Below are positions 54,601 to 58,500 of a stretch of DNA of 64,000 nt, piece after piece. How positions within the stretch are numbered: the stretch's first letter is position 1; the number at the start of each line of letters is the position of its first letter. The stretch comes from Limnoperna fortunei (Eukaryota > Mollusca > Bivalvia > Mytilida > Modiolidae). The stretch spans positions 24,092,452-24,156,451 of the forward strand of contig OX104124.1 of NCBI GenBank assembly GCA_944474755.1, given 5' to 3'. The position numbers and the translations under genes were made by a program. The notes under the pieces were generated by a model. It did not search any database. It was not told the DNA's origin and saw nothing but the letters and a program-made list of their open reading frames with translations.

Positions 54601-55023
54601 GGAGATAACCCCCGAACTGCGGTAGGAAAACTGTCAATCCTTGCCAATTAAGATTGGAGTCGAGTACACCCTGCCTGCAGTGAGAATTGAACCCGCAAAT
54701 CTCGGTGTTTCGGCTTGAAAGAAAACAAATTGAGAAGACAATCCACAGCATATTGAGCCCAAATTGTAGGAGACCAACTATCTTCTTTTTCATGTGGAAG
54801 GGATCATAGGACGGTTGAACAAAATTACGTAATATATGTCAAGACAAGAAACCCCTACCCACGAAAGATAAAAAAAATAGTTGCCTTCAAGGATATTTTT
54901 AAATCATATACTTACGTAAATTATGTTTCTCTCATATCGGCCTTTGAGTTCCTGTAGAATGATCTGGTCATCCAAATCAATCAGCTTTGCAAGGTCATCT
55001 AAAAGTCCTTTGACCTTTGCCAT
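18531..55023 (-). CDS. Unconventional (class III-like) myosin heavy chain, 5' part of gene, 16 coding exons
   Basis: Actin-based motor ATPase. Joining 16 exons on the minus strand, all with GT...AG introns and compatible phases, gives an uninterrupted 679-residue motor-domain reading frame of 2037 nt. Visible landmarks: P-loop GESGAGKT (residues 100-107), switch I NNNSSRFG (150-157), DALAK (343-347), switch II LDMAGFE (381-387), loop 2 (about 549-572), actin-binding [10 protein letters not shown] (587-596), SH helix region after [13 protein letters not shown], and the start of the converter. The position 16 residues before DALAK (TEDS site) is Glu327, an acidic residue that in other myosins removes the need for phosphorylation there. 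The neck and tail lie beyond the window start. There is no kinase domain before the motor: an in-frame TAA precedes the ATG by 18 nt. The motor resembles class III myosins most, from memory of family motifs; class assignment needs a phylogeny. Introns are unusually rich in tandem repeats. Confidence 0.92.
18646..20490 (-). other. Intron 15 of the myosin gene
   Basis: 1.85 kb of AT-rich sequence. Apart from the foldback element at 19942-20090 I see no repeats or coding potential. Confidence 0.85.
19942..20090. mobile_element. Foldback (MITE-like) element, about 149 bp
   Basis: Left arm begins ATAGGATAATCAATTGGG and right arm ends with its near-complement CCCAATTAATTATCCTAT. The arms match over roughly 50 bp with a few mismatches, including ATCCAAAATATGATCAC, and enclose a short GC-richer loop with GCGAGT/ACTCG. 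Structure fits a non-autonomous inverted-repeat element; family and target duplication are not clear. Confidence 0.75.
20491..20696 (-). CDS. Myosin exon 15 (residues 573-641, actin binding and SH helices)
   Basis: Encodes [20 protein letters not shown] then [40 protein letters not shown] and [18 protein letters not shown] and [14 protein letters not shown] are near-universal myosin motifs; [10 protein letters not shown] where many classes have LRYTGVLETV resembles class III. Acceptor tctcatag, donor gtatga, phase 2 (AG of an Arg codon). Confidence 0.96.
20783..21350. repeat. 33-bp minisatellite, about 17 copies, in intron 14
   Basis: Unit is ACATAATTAGGGCTGTCTGT plus AAGTGTTTTATTT with small changes (AAGTG/ACGTG). 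The unit length is a multiple of three, so the gene strand stays open for 177 codons as an 11-residue repeat ([11 protein letters not shown]). The array lies between exons 15 and 14, both of which splice cleanly without it, so I read it as intronic, not coding. One unit near 20832 lacks 4 bp. Confidence 0.95.
21767..21833 (-). CDS. Myosin exon 14 (loop 2; residues 550-572)
   Basis: A 67-nt exon identified from phase (exon 13 leaves two bases, exon 15 starts a codon) and content: [20 protein letters not shown] then FR, joining NSLSKLM of exon 15. This is the expected position of the variable surface loop 2 before the ...F..SL..L helix. Acceptor gtattgtag, donor gtaaat. Loop 2 here is Asn/Thr-rich and not strongly basic, which is unusual for a loop that usually contacts acidic actin residues. 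Confidence 0.85.
21834..23193 (-). other. Intron 13 of the myosin gene
   Basis: 1.36 kb. Contains a long homopolymer pair (T run then G run) at about 22507-22540 and a SINE at 22651-22912. Nothing else recognisable. Confidence 0.85.
22651..22912 (-). mobile_element. tRNA-derived SINE copy
   Basis: Read on the minus strand it begins with a tRNA-like head (GGCCTCAGTGGTCAATTGG, an A-box-like stretch, then GGTTCCAGTCTC, B-box-like) and ends in the family's 3' region with CCAT-GATATAGCTGAAAAAT and TGGCATTAAAAC. Same family as the copies near 26711, 47155, 48757, 50154, 52620 and 54527. Confidence 0.85.
23194..23339 (-). CDS. Myosin exon 13 (residues 502-550)
   Basis: Encodes [20 protein letters not shown] followed by [16 protein letters not shown] and the entry to loop 2 ([10 protein letters not shown]). 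It follows the conserved V.Y....F.EKN.D....... L...S. pattern. Acceptor attcggtag, donor gtatgt, phase 2. Confidence 0.95.
23340..23909 (-). other. Intron 12 of the myosin gene
   Basis: 570 bp, AT-rich, with a short TA microsatellite near 23504-23522. Nothing else seen. Confidence 0.85.
23910..24074 (-). CDS. Myosin exon 12 (residues 447-501)
   Basis: 55 complete codons: [20 protein letters not shown], then [11 protein letters not shown] and a basic stretch ending [12 protein letters not shown]. It corresponds to P.G....LDEE......D and F.I.HYAG.V of the lower 50-kDa domain. Acceptor gcttgtag, donor gtaaca, phase 0 at both ends. The Lys/Ser-rich HYKKSKSKD segment is the loop before the FxIxHYAG strand. 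Confidence 0.95.
24075..25527 (-). other. Intron 11 of the myosin gene
   Basis: 1.45 kb. The stretch from about 24585 to 24700 (GAAATGGCCCGGTTGCAAAG and following) resembles the sequence starting near 33358 (GAAATGGCCAGGTGGCAAAG), so part of this intron is probably an old interspersed repeat. No coding exon is expected: exons 12 and 11 join in phase 0. Confidence 0.6.
25528..25753 (-). CDS. Myosin exon 11 (residues 371-446, switch II and relay helix)
   Basis: The longest exon in the window (226 nt). Encodes [40 protein letters not shown] and then a stretch ending [17 protein letters not shown] is switch II (commonly LDI.GFE); [14 protein letters not shown] is the relay helix. Acceptor tttttttaag, donor gtacat, ending in phase 0. 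The Met-Ala within switch II, where most myosins have Ile-Phe/Tyr/Ala, is a small departure worth comparing within class III. Confidence 0.96.
26445..27406. mobile_element. Non-autonomous repeat element with internal tandem units (intron 10)
   Basis: Begins near CCTCAGTGAGCAAGCTCACA and ends at GCATTGGGGTATAATG. It holds several diverged copies, about 150-170 bp, of a unit with GAAATGAAAGTGCTATCCAG and AAAGTTGACTAAGTCCCCC. A truncated SINE has inserted at about 26711-26882. Two elements of similar build, with a ...GCTC...GATAC.CCTGC start and a GGGGTATAA/AGGGTATAAT end, lie at about 34335-35020 and 35945-36412. Confidence 0.6.
26711..26882 (-). mobile_element. Truncated SINE copy
   Basis: 3' part of the tRNA-derived SINE family on the minus strand: GATGGTGTTT-like end, AGCAATTTTTCAGCTATATT, and a B-box-like GAATTGAACCCGC in the plus orientation. 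The tRNA-like 5' end is missing. Nested inside the tandem element at 26445-27406. Confidence 0.75.
28095..28198. repeat. Short foldback (inverted repeat), intron 10
   Basis: TTCTCAAACTTGCTGGCAAAG near 28100 pairs with CTTTGCCCTTGGGTTTGAGA near 28171, and GATATCCATTTGTCC pairs with GGACAAAATATC. A second, weaker inverted repeat of similar vocabulary lies at about 28543-28652 (GTGGGAGGACAAGATCAG against CTGTCTTGCCCTTCTACCTG). Probably degraded foldback elements. Confidence 0.6.
28713..28848 (-). CDS. Myosin exon 10 (residues 326-371, cardiomyopathy-loop region and DALAK)
   Basis: Encodes [20 protein letters not shown] followed by [30 protein letters not shown] is a hallmark of myosin motors. 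The residue 16 before DALAK is Glu, satisfying the TEDS rule with a permanent negative charge. Acceptor cttctatag, donor gtcaga, phase 2. Intron 9 upstream is 5.3 kb and repeat-rich. Confidence 0.95.
28870..29340. repeat. 471-bp direct repeat, copy 1
   Basis: Starts AGGGGTCATTATCCTATTC and ends AAAAGGATAATGACCTCTGTA, so each copy has short inverted ends (AGGGGTCATTATCCT against AGGATAATGACCTCT, one mismatch). It appears identical base for base to 30600-31070. A 71-codon open frame inside it is repeated in copy 2 and has no recognisable product. Confidence 0.9.
30600..31070. repeat. 471-bp direct repeat, copy 2
   Basis: Second copy of the unit at 28870-29340, same orientation, 1730 bp apart, separated by 1259 bp of AT-rich sequence (29341-30599) without recognisable genes. 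The pair could be terminal repeats of one element, two insertions of one short TIR element, or a local or assembly duplication. It lies in intron 9. Confidence 0.9.
31875..32046. repeat. Degenerate tandem repeat of about 30 bp
   Basis: About five diverged units of the type GGCCAAACCTCAAGTCTATC plus TACTGTG. Intron 9, immediately before the TIR element at 32108. No function visible. Confidence 0.75.
32108..33349. mobile_element. 1.24-kb element with TGTCTCGCCT inverted ends and internal 146-bp tandem repeats
   Basis: Left end TGTCTCGCCT and right end AGGCGAGACA are exact inverted repeats, both flanked by A-rich bases (possible short AAAA duplication). Between them are about seven units of roughly 146 bp, each with ACCGTGAAATTGAGGTCAAG, GTGACACCTACCAGACAGTC and ACCAAATATTGTCATCCTAC. 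There is no transposase frame, so it is non-autonomous. The right part holds a GCCGCCGCCGCCGG stretch and an internal TGTCTCGCCT copy. Confidence 0.75.
33350..33840. other. Intron 9 sequence between TIR element and donor array
   Basis: AT-rich. Contains a 38-bp local duplication at about 33620-33693 (ATATGTTCATTACCCAAAAT twice) and a segment from 33358 resembling intron 11 near 24585. Nothing else seen. Confidence 0.6.
33841..34168 (-). repeat. 32-bp minisatellite made of the exon 9 5' splice junction, 10 copies
   Basis: Gene-sense unit is CACAGCCTGGGTTAGAG (end of exon 9) followed by gtatgttttagta (intron). The copy at 34137-34168 is the genuine exon end; nine more follow downstream in the intron. 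Seven of these keep GAG|gtatg; the most distal copy has lost it (gagctatg), and the one at 34033 reads TAT|aggtatg with a 4-bp insertion. The insertion variant also occurs at 34101. The array therefore places eight or more decoy donors immediately after a true donor. Confidence 0.95.
34150..34221 (-). CDS. Myosin exon 9 (residues 302-326)
   Basis: A short 72-nt exon found by phase: exon 8 leaves one base and exon 10 needs two. Acceptor tgttgatttcag, then [20 protein letters not shown] and WVR, then one base of the Gly codon and donor gtatgt. It fills the expected myosin segment (A.LLG......L...L......GE.I) exactly in frame. Its last 17 nt and donor are iterated in nine more copies just downstream (33841-34149). 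Confidence 0.9.
34335..35020. mobile_element. Non-autonomous repeat element with three internal units (intron 8)
   Basis: Three diverged units of about 210 bp share AAACAGGAAGTAGGA, AATCCCACAATATGGCATG and ATCATACAAAGCTA. It begins near TAATGCTCCCTGATGATAC and ends with a CACACA stretch and GGGGTATAAAAATG. Same general build as the elements at 26445-27406 and 35945-36412; no coding frame. Confidence 0.6.
35678..35795 (-). CDS. Myosin exon 8 (residues 263-302)
   Basis: Encodes [20 protein letters not shown] followed by a Glu/Pro-rich stretch and NENEIDA. It matches the myosin IF.I.A.ILHLGNI.F segment. Acceptor ttattgcag, donor gtatgg, phase 1. The split codon at its 3' end is completed by exon 9 (G + CC = Ala). 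Confidence 0.93.
35945..36412. mobile_element. Non-autonomous repeat element with two internal units (intron 7)
   Basis: Begins TGAACTAATGCTCACTAGTG and ends CTTTAAAGCTTAGGGTATAAT after GACAGACGAACGAACAAACA. Contains two copies, about 180 bp, of a unit with ATGTATGTGAACTATGTGTG and GCAATATGCAAAATATCAGG. No coding frame. Confidence 0.65.
36413..37261 (-). other. Remainder of intron 7
   Basis: AT-rich, no repeats or splice-flanked coding segments recognised. Confidence 0.7.
37262..37379 (-). CDS. Myosin exon 7 (residues 223-262)
   Basis: Encodes [20 protein letters not shown] and then [17 protein letters not shown]: the upper 50-kDa region where other myosins read ...F..L..AM..IGFS. Acceptor ttttgtccag, donor gtaaaa, ending in phase 0 after two Gln codons. 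Confidence 0.92.
37380..38060 (-). other. Intron 6 of the myosin gene
   Basis: 681 bp, AT-rich, nothing recognised. Confidence 0.85.
38061..38211 (-). CDS. Myosin exon 6 (residues 173-223)
   Basis: Encodes [20 protein letters not shown] and then [13 protein letters not shown]: the conserved myosin segment (EKSR.V....ERNFH.FY.L..G) of the upper 50-kDa subdomain. Acceptor cttctgtag, donor gtaaca; it enters in phase 1 and leaves in phase 2. No internal stop or frameshift. Confidence 0.95.
38462..38968. repeat. 80-bp minisatellite, block A, about 6 copies (intron 5)
   Basis: Unit (78-80 bp) includes ACACATAACTCACTAAGTTT, ACTGTTGACCACAAAATGGT, CTTACCCTTCAATCGATACG and AGTGTAACAAAATT. GACCA-caaaa-TGGTC is a short hairpin in each unit. 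Block A uses the shorter AAAATTGGTG/AAAATTAGTG junction variant. It is the same satellite as 39657-41452, split by a 690-bp insertion. Confidence 0.95.
38970..39177. mobile_element. Foldback element inserted in the 80-bp array
   Basis: AGGATTAAACACCGTTTTCA at the left is the exact complement of TGAAAACGGTGTTTAATCCT at the right. The arms extend about 68 bp (through GGTATATCAACAAGACCAAC and ACTCACTCACAAAC). The centre holds two direct copies of a 43-bp segment, each with the palindrome AAAGTCCGAAGGACTTT. TA-containing flanks (TTAGTA and TATAATT) would fit a TA target duplication. No coding frame. Confidence 0.85.
39178..39656. other. Unique AT-rich insert within the 80-bp array
   Basis: Between the foldback element and the resumption of the array. 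The array breaks after AAAATTAGT and resumes at GACACATAACTC, so the insert and the foldback together interrupt one unit. The insert's ends (TTATAATTCTTTAAAATTGCATT and its distal ATGCAAATTATATTAGAATTATT) are rough inverted complements, suggesting a second, older TIR element. Short open frames here show no recognisable protein. Confidence 0.5.
39657..41452. repeat. 80-bp minisatellite, block B, about 22 copies (intron 5)
   Basis: Continuation of the 80-bp array, mostly the 80-bp variant with CAACATTTGGTGAACACATA junctions in 39657-40790 and mixed variants from 40790 on, including one internally deleted unit near 40828. In the gene's sense each unit carries GAATG|gtaaga, a good 5' splice-site match. 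The array starts about 20 nt downstream of the genuine exon 5 donor. The unit does not match exon 5, so its origin is not the exon itself. Confidence 0.96.
41471..41585 (-). CDS. Myosin exon 5 (residues 135-173, switch I)
   Basis: Encodes [20 protein letters not shown] followed by [10 protein letters not shown]: the NP.LEAFGNA motif and switch I (NNNSSRFGK), which binds the nucleotide gamma-phosphate and Mg. Acceptor ctttatag, donor gtaagt, phase 1. About 20 nt downstream of this donor the 80-bp array of intron 5 begins. Confidence 0.95.
41586..42539 (-). other. Intron 4 of the myosin gene
   Basis: 954 bp with no repeats recognised. Confidence 0.85.
42540..42628 (-). CDS. Myosin exon 4 (residues 105-134, second part of P-loop)
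   Basis: Completes the P-loop as G-KTESTK and continues [13 protein letters not shown], the helix after the P-loop that is standard in myosins (KTEST...). Acceptor aatttcag, donor gtaatg, ending in phase 0 at a Glu codon. It is separated from exon 3 by a 3.9-kb intron that carries two tandem arrays. Confidence 0.94.
42629..43142 (-). other. Intron 3, part flanking exon 4
   Basis: AT-rich sequence between exon 4 and the 38-bp array at 43143; nothing recognised. Confidence 0.8.
43143..44327. repeat. 38-bp minisatellite, about 31 copies (intron 3)
   Basis: Unit CTCAAGGCTACCAGGATCCT then TTATTATATTCTACTCAG, very homogeneous (main variants GCTC/GCCC and CCAGG/CCGGG). Each unit has a BamHI-type GGATCC. 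The plus strand is open for 422 codons because 38-nt units cycle through three frames without stops, giving a 38-residue protein period; this is a by-product of the repeat and runs antisense to the myosin gene. Unrelated in sequence to the other 38-bp satellite at 832-18466. Confidence 0.97.
44328..45444 (-). other. Intron 3, between the two arrays
   Basis: About 1.1 kb AT-rich sequence, nothing recognised. Confidence 0.8.
45445..46567 (-). repeat. 47-bp minisatellite made of the exon 3 P-loop/5' splice junction, about 24 copies
   Basis: Gene-sense unit: AGTCAATGTCTGCTGGTCAG, TGGAGAATCAGGGGCAG (37 nt of exon 3, encoding [12 protein letters not shown] plus one base of Gly) then gtaaggaacc (10 nt of intron). 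The highest-coordinate unit is the real exon end at 46525; all others are downstream in intron 3. Nearly all keep GTAAGG (some GTATGG). Variants such as CCTTTGATTCTACTCTGACC recur at 46013 and 46481, and ACATG at 45681 and 46196, so blocks of about 10-11 units were themselves duplicated. Confidence 0.97.
46525..46663 (-). CDS. Myosin exon 3 (residues 59-105, first part of P-loop)
   Basis: Starts [20 protein letters not shown], the conserved PPHI region, and ends LLVSGESGA plus the first base of the next Gly. The P-loop GESGAGKT is thus split between exons 3 and 4. Donor gtaagg, phase 1. The last 37 nt of the exon plus 10 nt of intron form the 47-bp unit of the array that follows at once in intron 3, so the exon end is the first of about 24 near-copies of the P-loop/donor junction. 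Confidence 0.94.
46664..47154 (-). other. Intron 2, proximal to exon 3
   Basis: AT-rich sequence without recognised features. Confidence 0.8.
47155..47397 (-). mobile_element. SINE copy, nearly full length
   Basis: Minus-strand copy of the tRNA-derived SINE. Plus-strand landmarks: TGGTGTTTAACGCCACTTTC, AGCAATTTTTCAGCTATATC, GGCGTCCAGTTTTTATTGGG, GAATCGAACC (complement of a B box) and ACCTTGACCACTC (complement of the A-box end). Confidence 0.85.
47398..48618 (-). other. Middle of intron 2
   Basis: AT-rich. Contains a 16-bp perfect palindrome GAGATGGGCCCATCTC (48543-48558) and a TGACGTCA (CRE-type) octamer at 48587-48594. Their position deep in an intron makes a regulatory role unproven. Confidence 0.5.
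48621..48735. repeat. Imperfect foldback, intron 2
   Basis: ATTATTTACGTTTTATGAAA at the left pairs with TTTCAAAAAACGTAAATAAC at the right, and GCACTTTCTCGTC with GAACGAGAAAACGC. The loop holds AGGGCTGTCGCCCT, itself an inverted repeat. Likely a small foldback element. Confidence 0.6.
48757..48995 (+). mobile_element. 5'-truncated SINE with an internal duplication
   Basis: Plus-strand copy starting inside the tRNA-like head (TGGCCTGTCAACACTGATG) and ending TGAAAAATGATTGAACGAGGTG. The segment ACCATGTTTGACAAGAATAG followed by ATAGTTTTGTTGTGGGTTGT is present twice in tandem. Confidence 0.75.
49374..49439 (-). CDS. Myosin exon 2 (residues 37-58)
   Basis: 22 codons, [13 protein letters not shown] followed by TALNIYGDQ: the conserved strand and loop before the nucleotide-binding site. 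The acceptor is tttgttttcag and the donor gtgagt, both phase 0. Its acceptor and first 45 nt are iterated in seven further copies upstream in the gene's sense (49484-50065). The functional copy differs from the decoys at one visible base in VSV (TCT rather than TCA) and continues into TALNIYGDQ, whereas each decoy runs into TGA after NPYCY. Confidence 0.93.
49401..50065 (-). repeat. 83-bp minisatellite made of the exon 2 3' splice junction, 8 copies
   Basis: Gene-sense unit: about 38 nt of intron ending tattatttgttttcag, then 45 nt of exon-2-like sequence ([13 protein letters not shown]). The lowest-coordinate unit (49401-49483) includes the genuine junction; seven copies lie upstream in intron 1. 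Units 2-7 look identical; the last one (about 49983-50065) has two changes. In every decoy the frame reads NPYCY then TGA, so use of a decoy acceptor would give an early stop. Confidence 0.96.
50154..50389 (+). mobile_element. Full-length tRNA-derived SINE copy
   Basis: The best-preserved copy. The tRNA-like head GGGGTCCTCGTGGCCGACTG has A box TGGCCGACTGG (50164-50174) and B box GGTTCGAGTCTC (50228-50239), spaced as in tRNA genes. The body continues through CAAGGTGTACTCAACTCCAA and ends AGCTGAAAAAATGCTAAAAG-TGGTGTTAA. Pol III transcription is inferred from the boxes. Confidence 0.85.
50755..52235. mobile_element. 1.5-kb non-autonomous element with three internal units (intron 1)
   Basis: Starts near ACTAGAGGCTCCCAGGAGCC and ends at GGGTCTGGTGCGCTAAAAATG. 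It contains three diverged units (about 470-500 bp apart), each with GGGCAATAACTCC.-.AAGGAG, CTGTATCTGTTATACTTTTT-like and TGGTCTGTGGCCATG-like segments. Short open frames inside show no recognisable protein. The internal-repeat build is typical of bivalve non-autonomous elements. Confidence 0.6.
52390..52539. mobile_element. Imperfect foldback element, 150 bp (intron 1)
   Basis: Left arm AATAGATTATTGCAATTGGA..CTCTATGCAATTAGAACATGC pairs with the right arm ending GAACATGG-complement, ATAGAGCCCACTCACAATAC and TCTATT. The loop carries GGCAAATATTGGCAGAT. MITE-like; no target duplication identified. Confidence 0.7.
52620..52857 (-). mobile_element. Diverged SINE copy
   Basis: Minus-strand family member with GGTGTCATACCACTTTCAGC, CCAGTTTTTATCTAGAGAGG, and head complement CCTTAACCACTAGGCGATCG. 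More diverged and internally shortened than the copy at 50154. Confidence 0.75.
53371..53493. mobile_element. Near-perfect foldback element, 123 bp, with candidate 7-bp target duplication
   Basis: Left arm starts CACAGGGGCTCGTAAAAATT and right arm ends AATTTTTACGAGCCCCTGTG. The arms match over about 54 nt with a single mismatch (GGGTCGGT against ACCGACAC) and enclose a loop of about 14 nt. GTCCAAC directly precedes (53364-53370) and follows (53494-53500) the element, consistent with a target-site duplication from recent insertion. Confidence 0.9.
53661..54240. repeat. 22/23-bp TTAGGG-containing array, about 26 copies (intron 1)
   Basis: Units GGTTAGGGTTCTTAGGGGTATA and GGTTAGGGTTCTTAGGGTTATG-A alternate irregularly. 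Each has one or two TTAGGG hexamers, the telomere repeat of molluscs and vertebrates, on the plus strand, but never in pure hexamer tandem. Probably a telomere-like minisatellite. Confidence 0.93.
54527..54712 (-). mobile_element. Truncated SINE copy (intron 1, 200 bp from exon 1)
   Basis: Minus-strand copy: GACGCCACTTTCAGCAATTT, GGCGTCCAGTTTTTATTGGG, and GAATTGAACCCGCAAATCTC (B-box complement). The A-box end is missing. Closely similar to the copy at 47155. Confidence 0.8.
54916..55023 (-). CDS. Myosin exon 1 (start codon; residues 1-36)
   Basis: Begins [14 protein letters not shown] and ends in [10 protein letters not shown], the usual lead-in to the YTYIGDI strand of myosin motors. The ATG at 55023-55021 has A at -3 and G at +4. 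In-frame TAA at 55039-55041 excludes an upstream extension in the same exon. The donor is gtaagt, right after a complete codon (phase 0), and joins exon 2 beginning TYIGDIL. Compared with class III myosins, the protein starts just before the motor, so no kinase is attached unless a different first exon exists upstream. Confidence 0.9.
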
Positions 55024-55580
55024 TTTCAAAGTCGCAATTTAGCAACAGCATCTACTTGTTACCAGCCCATTCGGGTAGCGTATACAGCAGTTTCTTAACG
55101 AAATAGAGACGAATATAAACTTAATAAAGCATAGAAGCGAGGGCAAGATCTTTTCTGTCAATGTGTTTTGAGCATTTTTACAGGTGTGTTTACGTTTTTT
55201 TTAAATAAAGCAACTGTTAACTGTTTGTCAACAATTAGCTGTTTTTTACTATGTTTGCTGTTCATAGTATTGCCCTTCAATGAGATTCTGCTGTTATCTG
55301 TTTTTTCGATTTTTTTCTCATGTAAATTGGTGTTATCTGTTATAATTATTTTAAATTTACTGTTATCTGTTTGGGGAAAAAATTGTTAACCTGTTAATGG
55401 ACCCCCTCTAGCCCCCCCCTTTCCCCTCATAGAAATAGCATGTATGTTGACTAATATGAACGAAACTTATTATTCGCATGTTTTTTGTTACAAAATAATG
55501 TTCAGCTCGAGTTATAACCAGTAACAATGTATACAGACAAGACAAACCAAACTCATAGTTTCACAATTCAATTAATCATG
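55024..55580 (-). promoter_or_regulatory. Upstream region of the myosin gene (5' UTR and presumed promoter)
   Basis: Lies between the start codon and the 52-bp satellite. The 5' UTR sequence next to the ATG reads TAAATTGCGACTTTGAAA. No clear TATA box at a fixed distance is visible. About 55195-55390 is a T-rich stretch with recurring CTGTTATCTGTTT, followed by a C-rich run (near 55405-55430). If the transcript starts here, the 8.2-kb satellite immediately upstream limits how much unique promoter DNA the gene has. Confidence 0.45.
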
Positions 55581-58500
55581 AAAAGACAGAACAGCAATAA
55601 CCAACAACTCAGCAGACAAAAACGAGGGCATGAGCTCAGAAGTAGACAATCACCATCAACTCAGCAGACAAAAACGAGGACATGAGCTCAGACGTAGACA
55701 ATCACCATCAACTCAGCAGACAAAAACGAGGGCATGAGCTCAGACGTAGACAATCACCATCAACTCAGCAGACAAAAACGAGGGCATGAGCTCAGACGTA
55801 GACGATCACCAACAACCCAGCAGACAAAAACGAGGGCATGAGTTCAGACGTAGACAATCACCAACAACTCAGCAGACAAAAACGAGGACATGAGTTCAGA
55901 CGTAGACAATCACCAACAATTCAGCAGACAAAAACGAGGACATGAGTTCAGACGTAGACAATCACTAACAACTCAGCAGACAAAAACGAGGACATGAGTT
56001 CAGACGTAGACAATCACCAACAACTCAGCAGACAAAAACGAGGACATGAGTTCAGACGTAGACAATCACCAAAAACTCAGCAGACAAAAACGAGGGCATG
56101 AGCTCAGACGTAGACAATCACCAACAACTCAGCCGACAAAAACGAGGGCATGAGTTCAGACGTAGACAATAACCAACAACTCAGCAGACAAAAACGAGGA
56201 CATGAGCTCAGACGTAGACAATCAACAACAACTCAGCAGACAAAAACGAGGACATGAGTTCAGACGTAGACGATCACCAACAACCCAGCAGACAAAAACG
56301 AGGGCATGAGCTCAGACGTAGACTATCACCAACAACTCAGCAGACAAATACGAGGGCATGAGCTCAGACGTAGACAATCACCAACAACTCAGCAGACAAA
56401 AACGAGGACATGAGTTCAGACGTAGACAATCACCAACAACTCAGCAGACAAATACGAGGGCATGAGCTCAGACGTAGACAATCACCAACAACTCAGCAGA
56501 CAAAAACGAGGACATGAGTTCAGACGAAGACGATCACCAACAACCCAGCAGACAAAAAGGAGGGCATGAGCTCAGACGTAGTCTATCATCAACAACTCAG
56601 CAGACAAAAACGAGGGCATGAGCTCAGACGTAGACAATCACCAACAACTCAGCAGACAAACACGAGGGCATGAGCTCAGACGTAGACAATCACCAACAAC
56701 TCAGCCGACAAAAACGAGGACATGAGTTCAGACGTAGACAATCACCATCAACTCAGCAGACAAAAACGAGGGCATAAGTTCAGACGTAGACAATCACCAA
56801 CAACTCAGCAGACAAAAACGAGGACATGAGTTCAGACGTAGACAATCACCAACAACTCAGCAGACAAAAACGAGGGCATGAGTGCAGACGTAGACAATCA
56901 CCAACAACTCAGCAGACAAATACGAGGGCATGAGCTCAGACGTAGACAATCACCAACAACTCAGCAGACAAAAACGAGGGCATGAGCTCAGACATAGACA
57001 ATCACCAACAACTCAGCAGACAAAAACGAGGACATGAGTTCAGACGTAGACAATCACCAACAACTCAGCAGACAAAAACGTGGACATGAGCTCAGACGTA
57101 GACAATCACCATCAACTCAGCAGACAAAAACGAGGGCATGAGCTCAGACGTAGACAATCACCAACAACTCAGCAGACAAAAACGAGGACACGAGTTCAGA
57201 CGTAGACAATCACCAACAACTCAGCAGACAAAAACGAGGGCATGAGTTCAGACGTAGACAATCACCAACAACTCAGCAGACAACTACGAGGGCATGAGCT
57301 CAGACGTAGACAATCACTAACAACTCAGCAGACAAAAACGAGGGCATGAGCTCAGACATAGACAATCACCAAAAACTCAGCAGACAAAAACGTGGACATG
57401 AGCTCAGACGTAGACAATCACCATCAACTCAGCAGACAAAAACGAGGGCATGAGTTCAGACGTAGACAATCACCAACAACTCAGCAGACAACAACGAGGG
57501 CATGAGCTCAGATGTAGAGAATCACCAACAACTCAGCAGACAAAAACGAGGACATGGGTTCAGACGTAGACAATCGCCAACAACTCAGCAGACAAATGCG
57601 AGGGCATGAGCACAGACGTAGACAATCACTAACAACTCATCAGACAAAAACGAGGACATGAGTTCAGACGTAGACTATTACCAACAACCCAGCAGACAAA
57701 AACGAGGGCATGAGCTCAGACGTAGACTATCACCAACAACTCAGCAGACAAATACGAGGGCATGAGCTCAGACGTAGACAATCACCAACAACTCAGCAGA
57801 CAAAAACGAGGACATGAGTTCAGACGTAGACAATCACCAACAACTCAGCAGACAAATACGAGGGCATGAGCTCAGACGTAGACAATCACCAACAACTCAG
57901 CAGACAAAAACGAGGACATGAGTTCAGACGAAGACGATCACCAACAACCCAGCAGACAAAAAGGAGGGCATGAGCTCAGACGTAGTCTATCATCAACAAC
58001 TCAGCAGACAAAAACGAGGGCATGAGCTCAGACGTAGACAATCACCAACAACTCAGCAGACAAACACGAGGGCATGAGCTCAGACGTAGACAATCACCAA
58101 CAACTCAGCCGACAAAAACGAGGACATGAGTTCAGACGTAGACAATCACCATCAACTCAGCAGACAAAAACGAGGGCATAAGTTCAGACGTAGACAATCA
58201 CCAACAACTCAGCAGACAAAAACGAGGACATGAGTTCAGACGTAGACAATCACCAACAACTCAGAAGACAAAAACGAGGGCATGAGTTCAGACGTAGACA
58301 ATCACCAACAACTCAGCAGACAAATACGAGGGCATGAGCTCAGACGTAGACAATCACCAACAACTCAGCAGACAAAAACGAGGGAATGAGCTCAGACATA
58401 GACAATCACCAACAACTCAGCAGACAAAAACGAGGACATGAGCTCAGACGTAGACAATCACCAACAACTCAGCAGACAAAAACGAGGGCATGAGCTCAGA

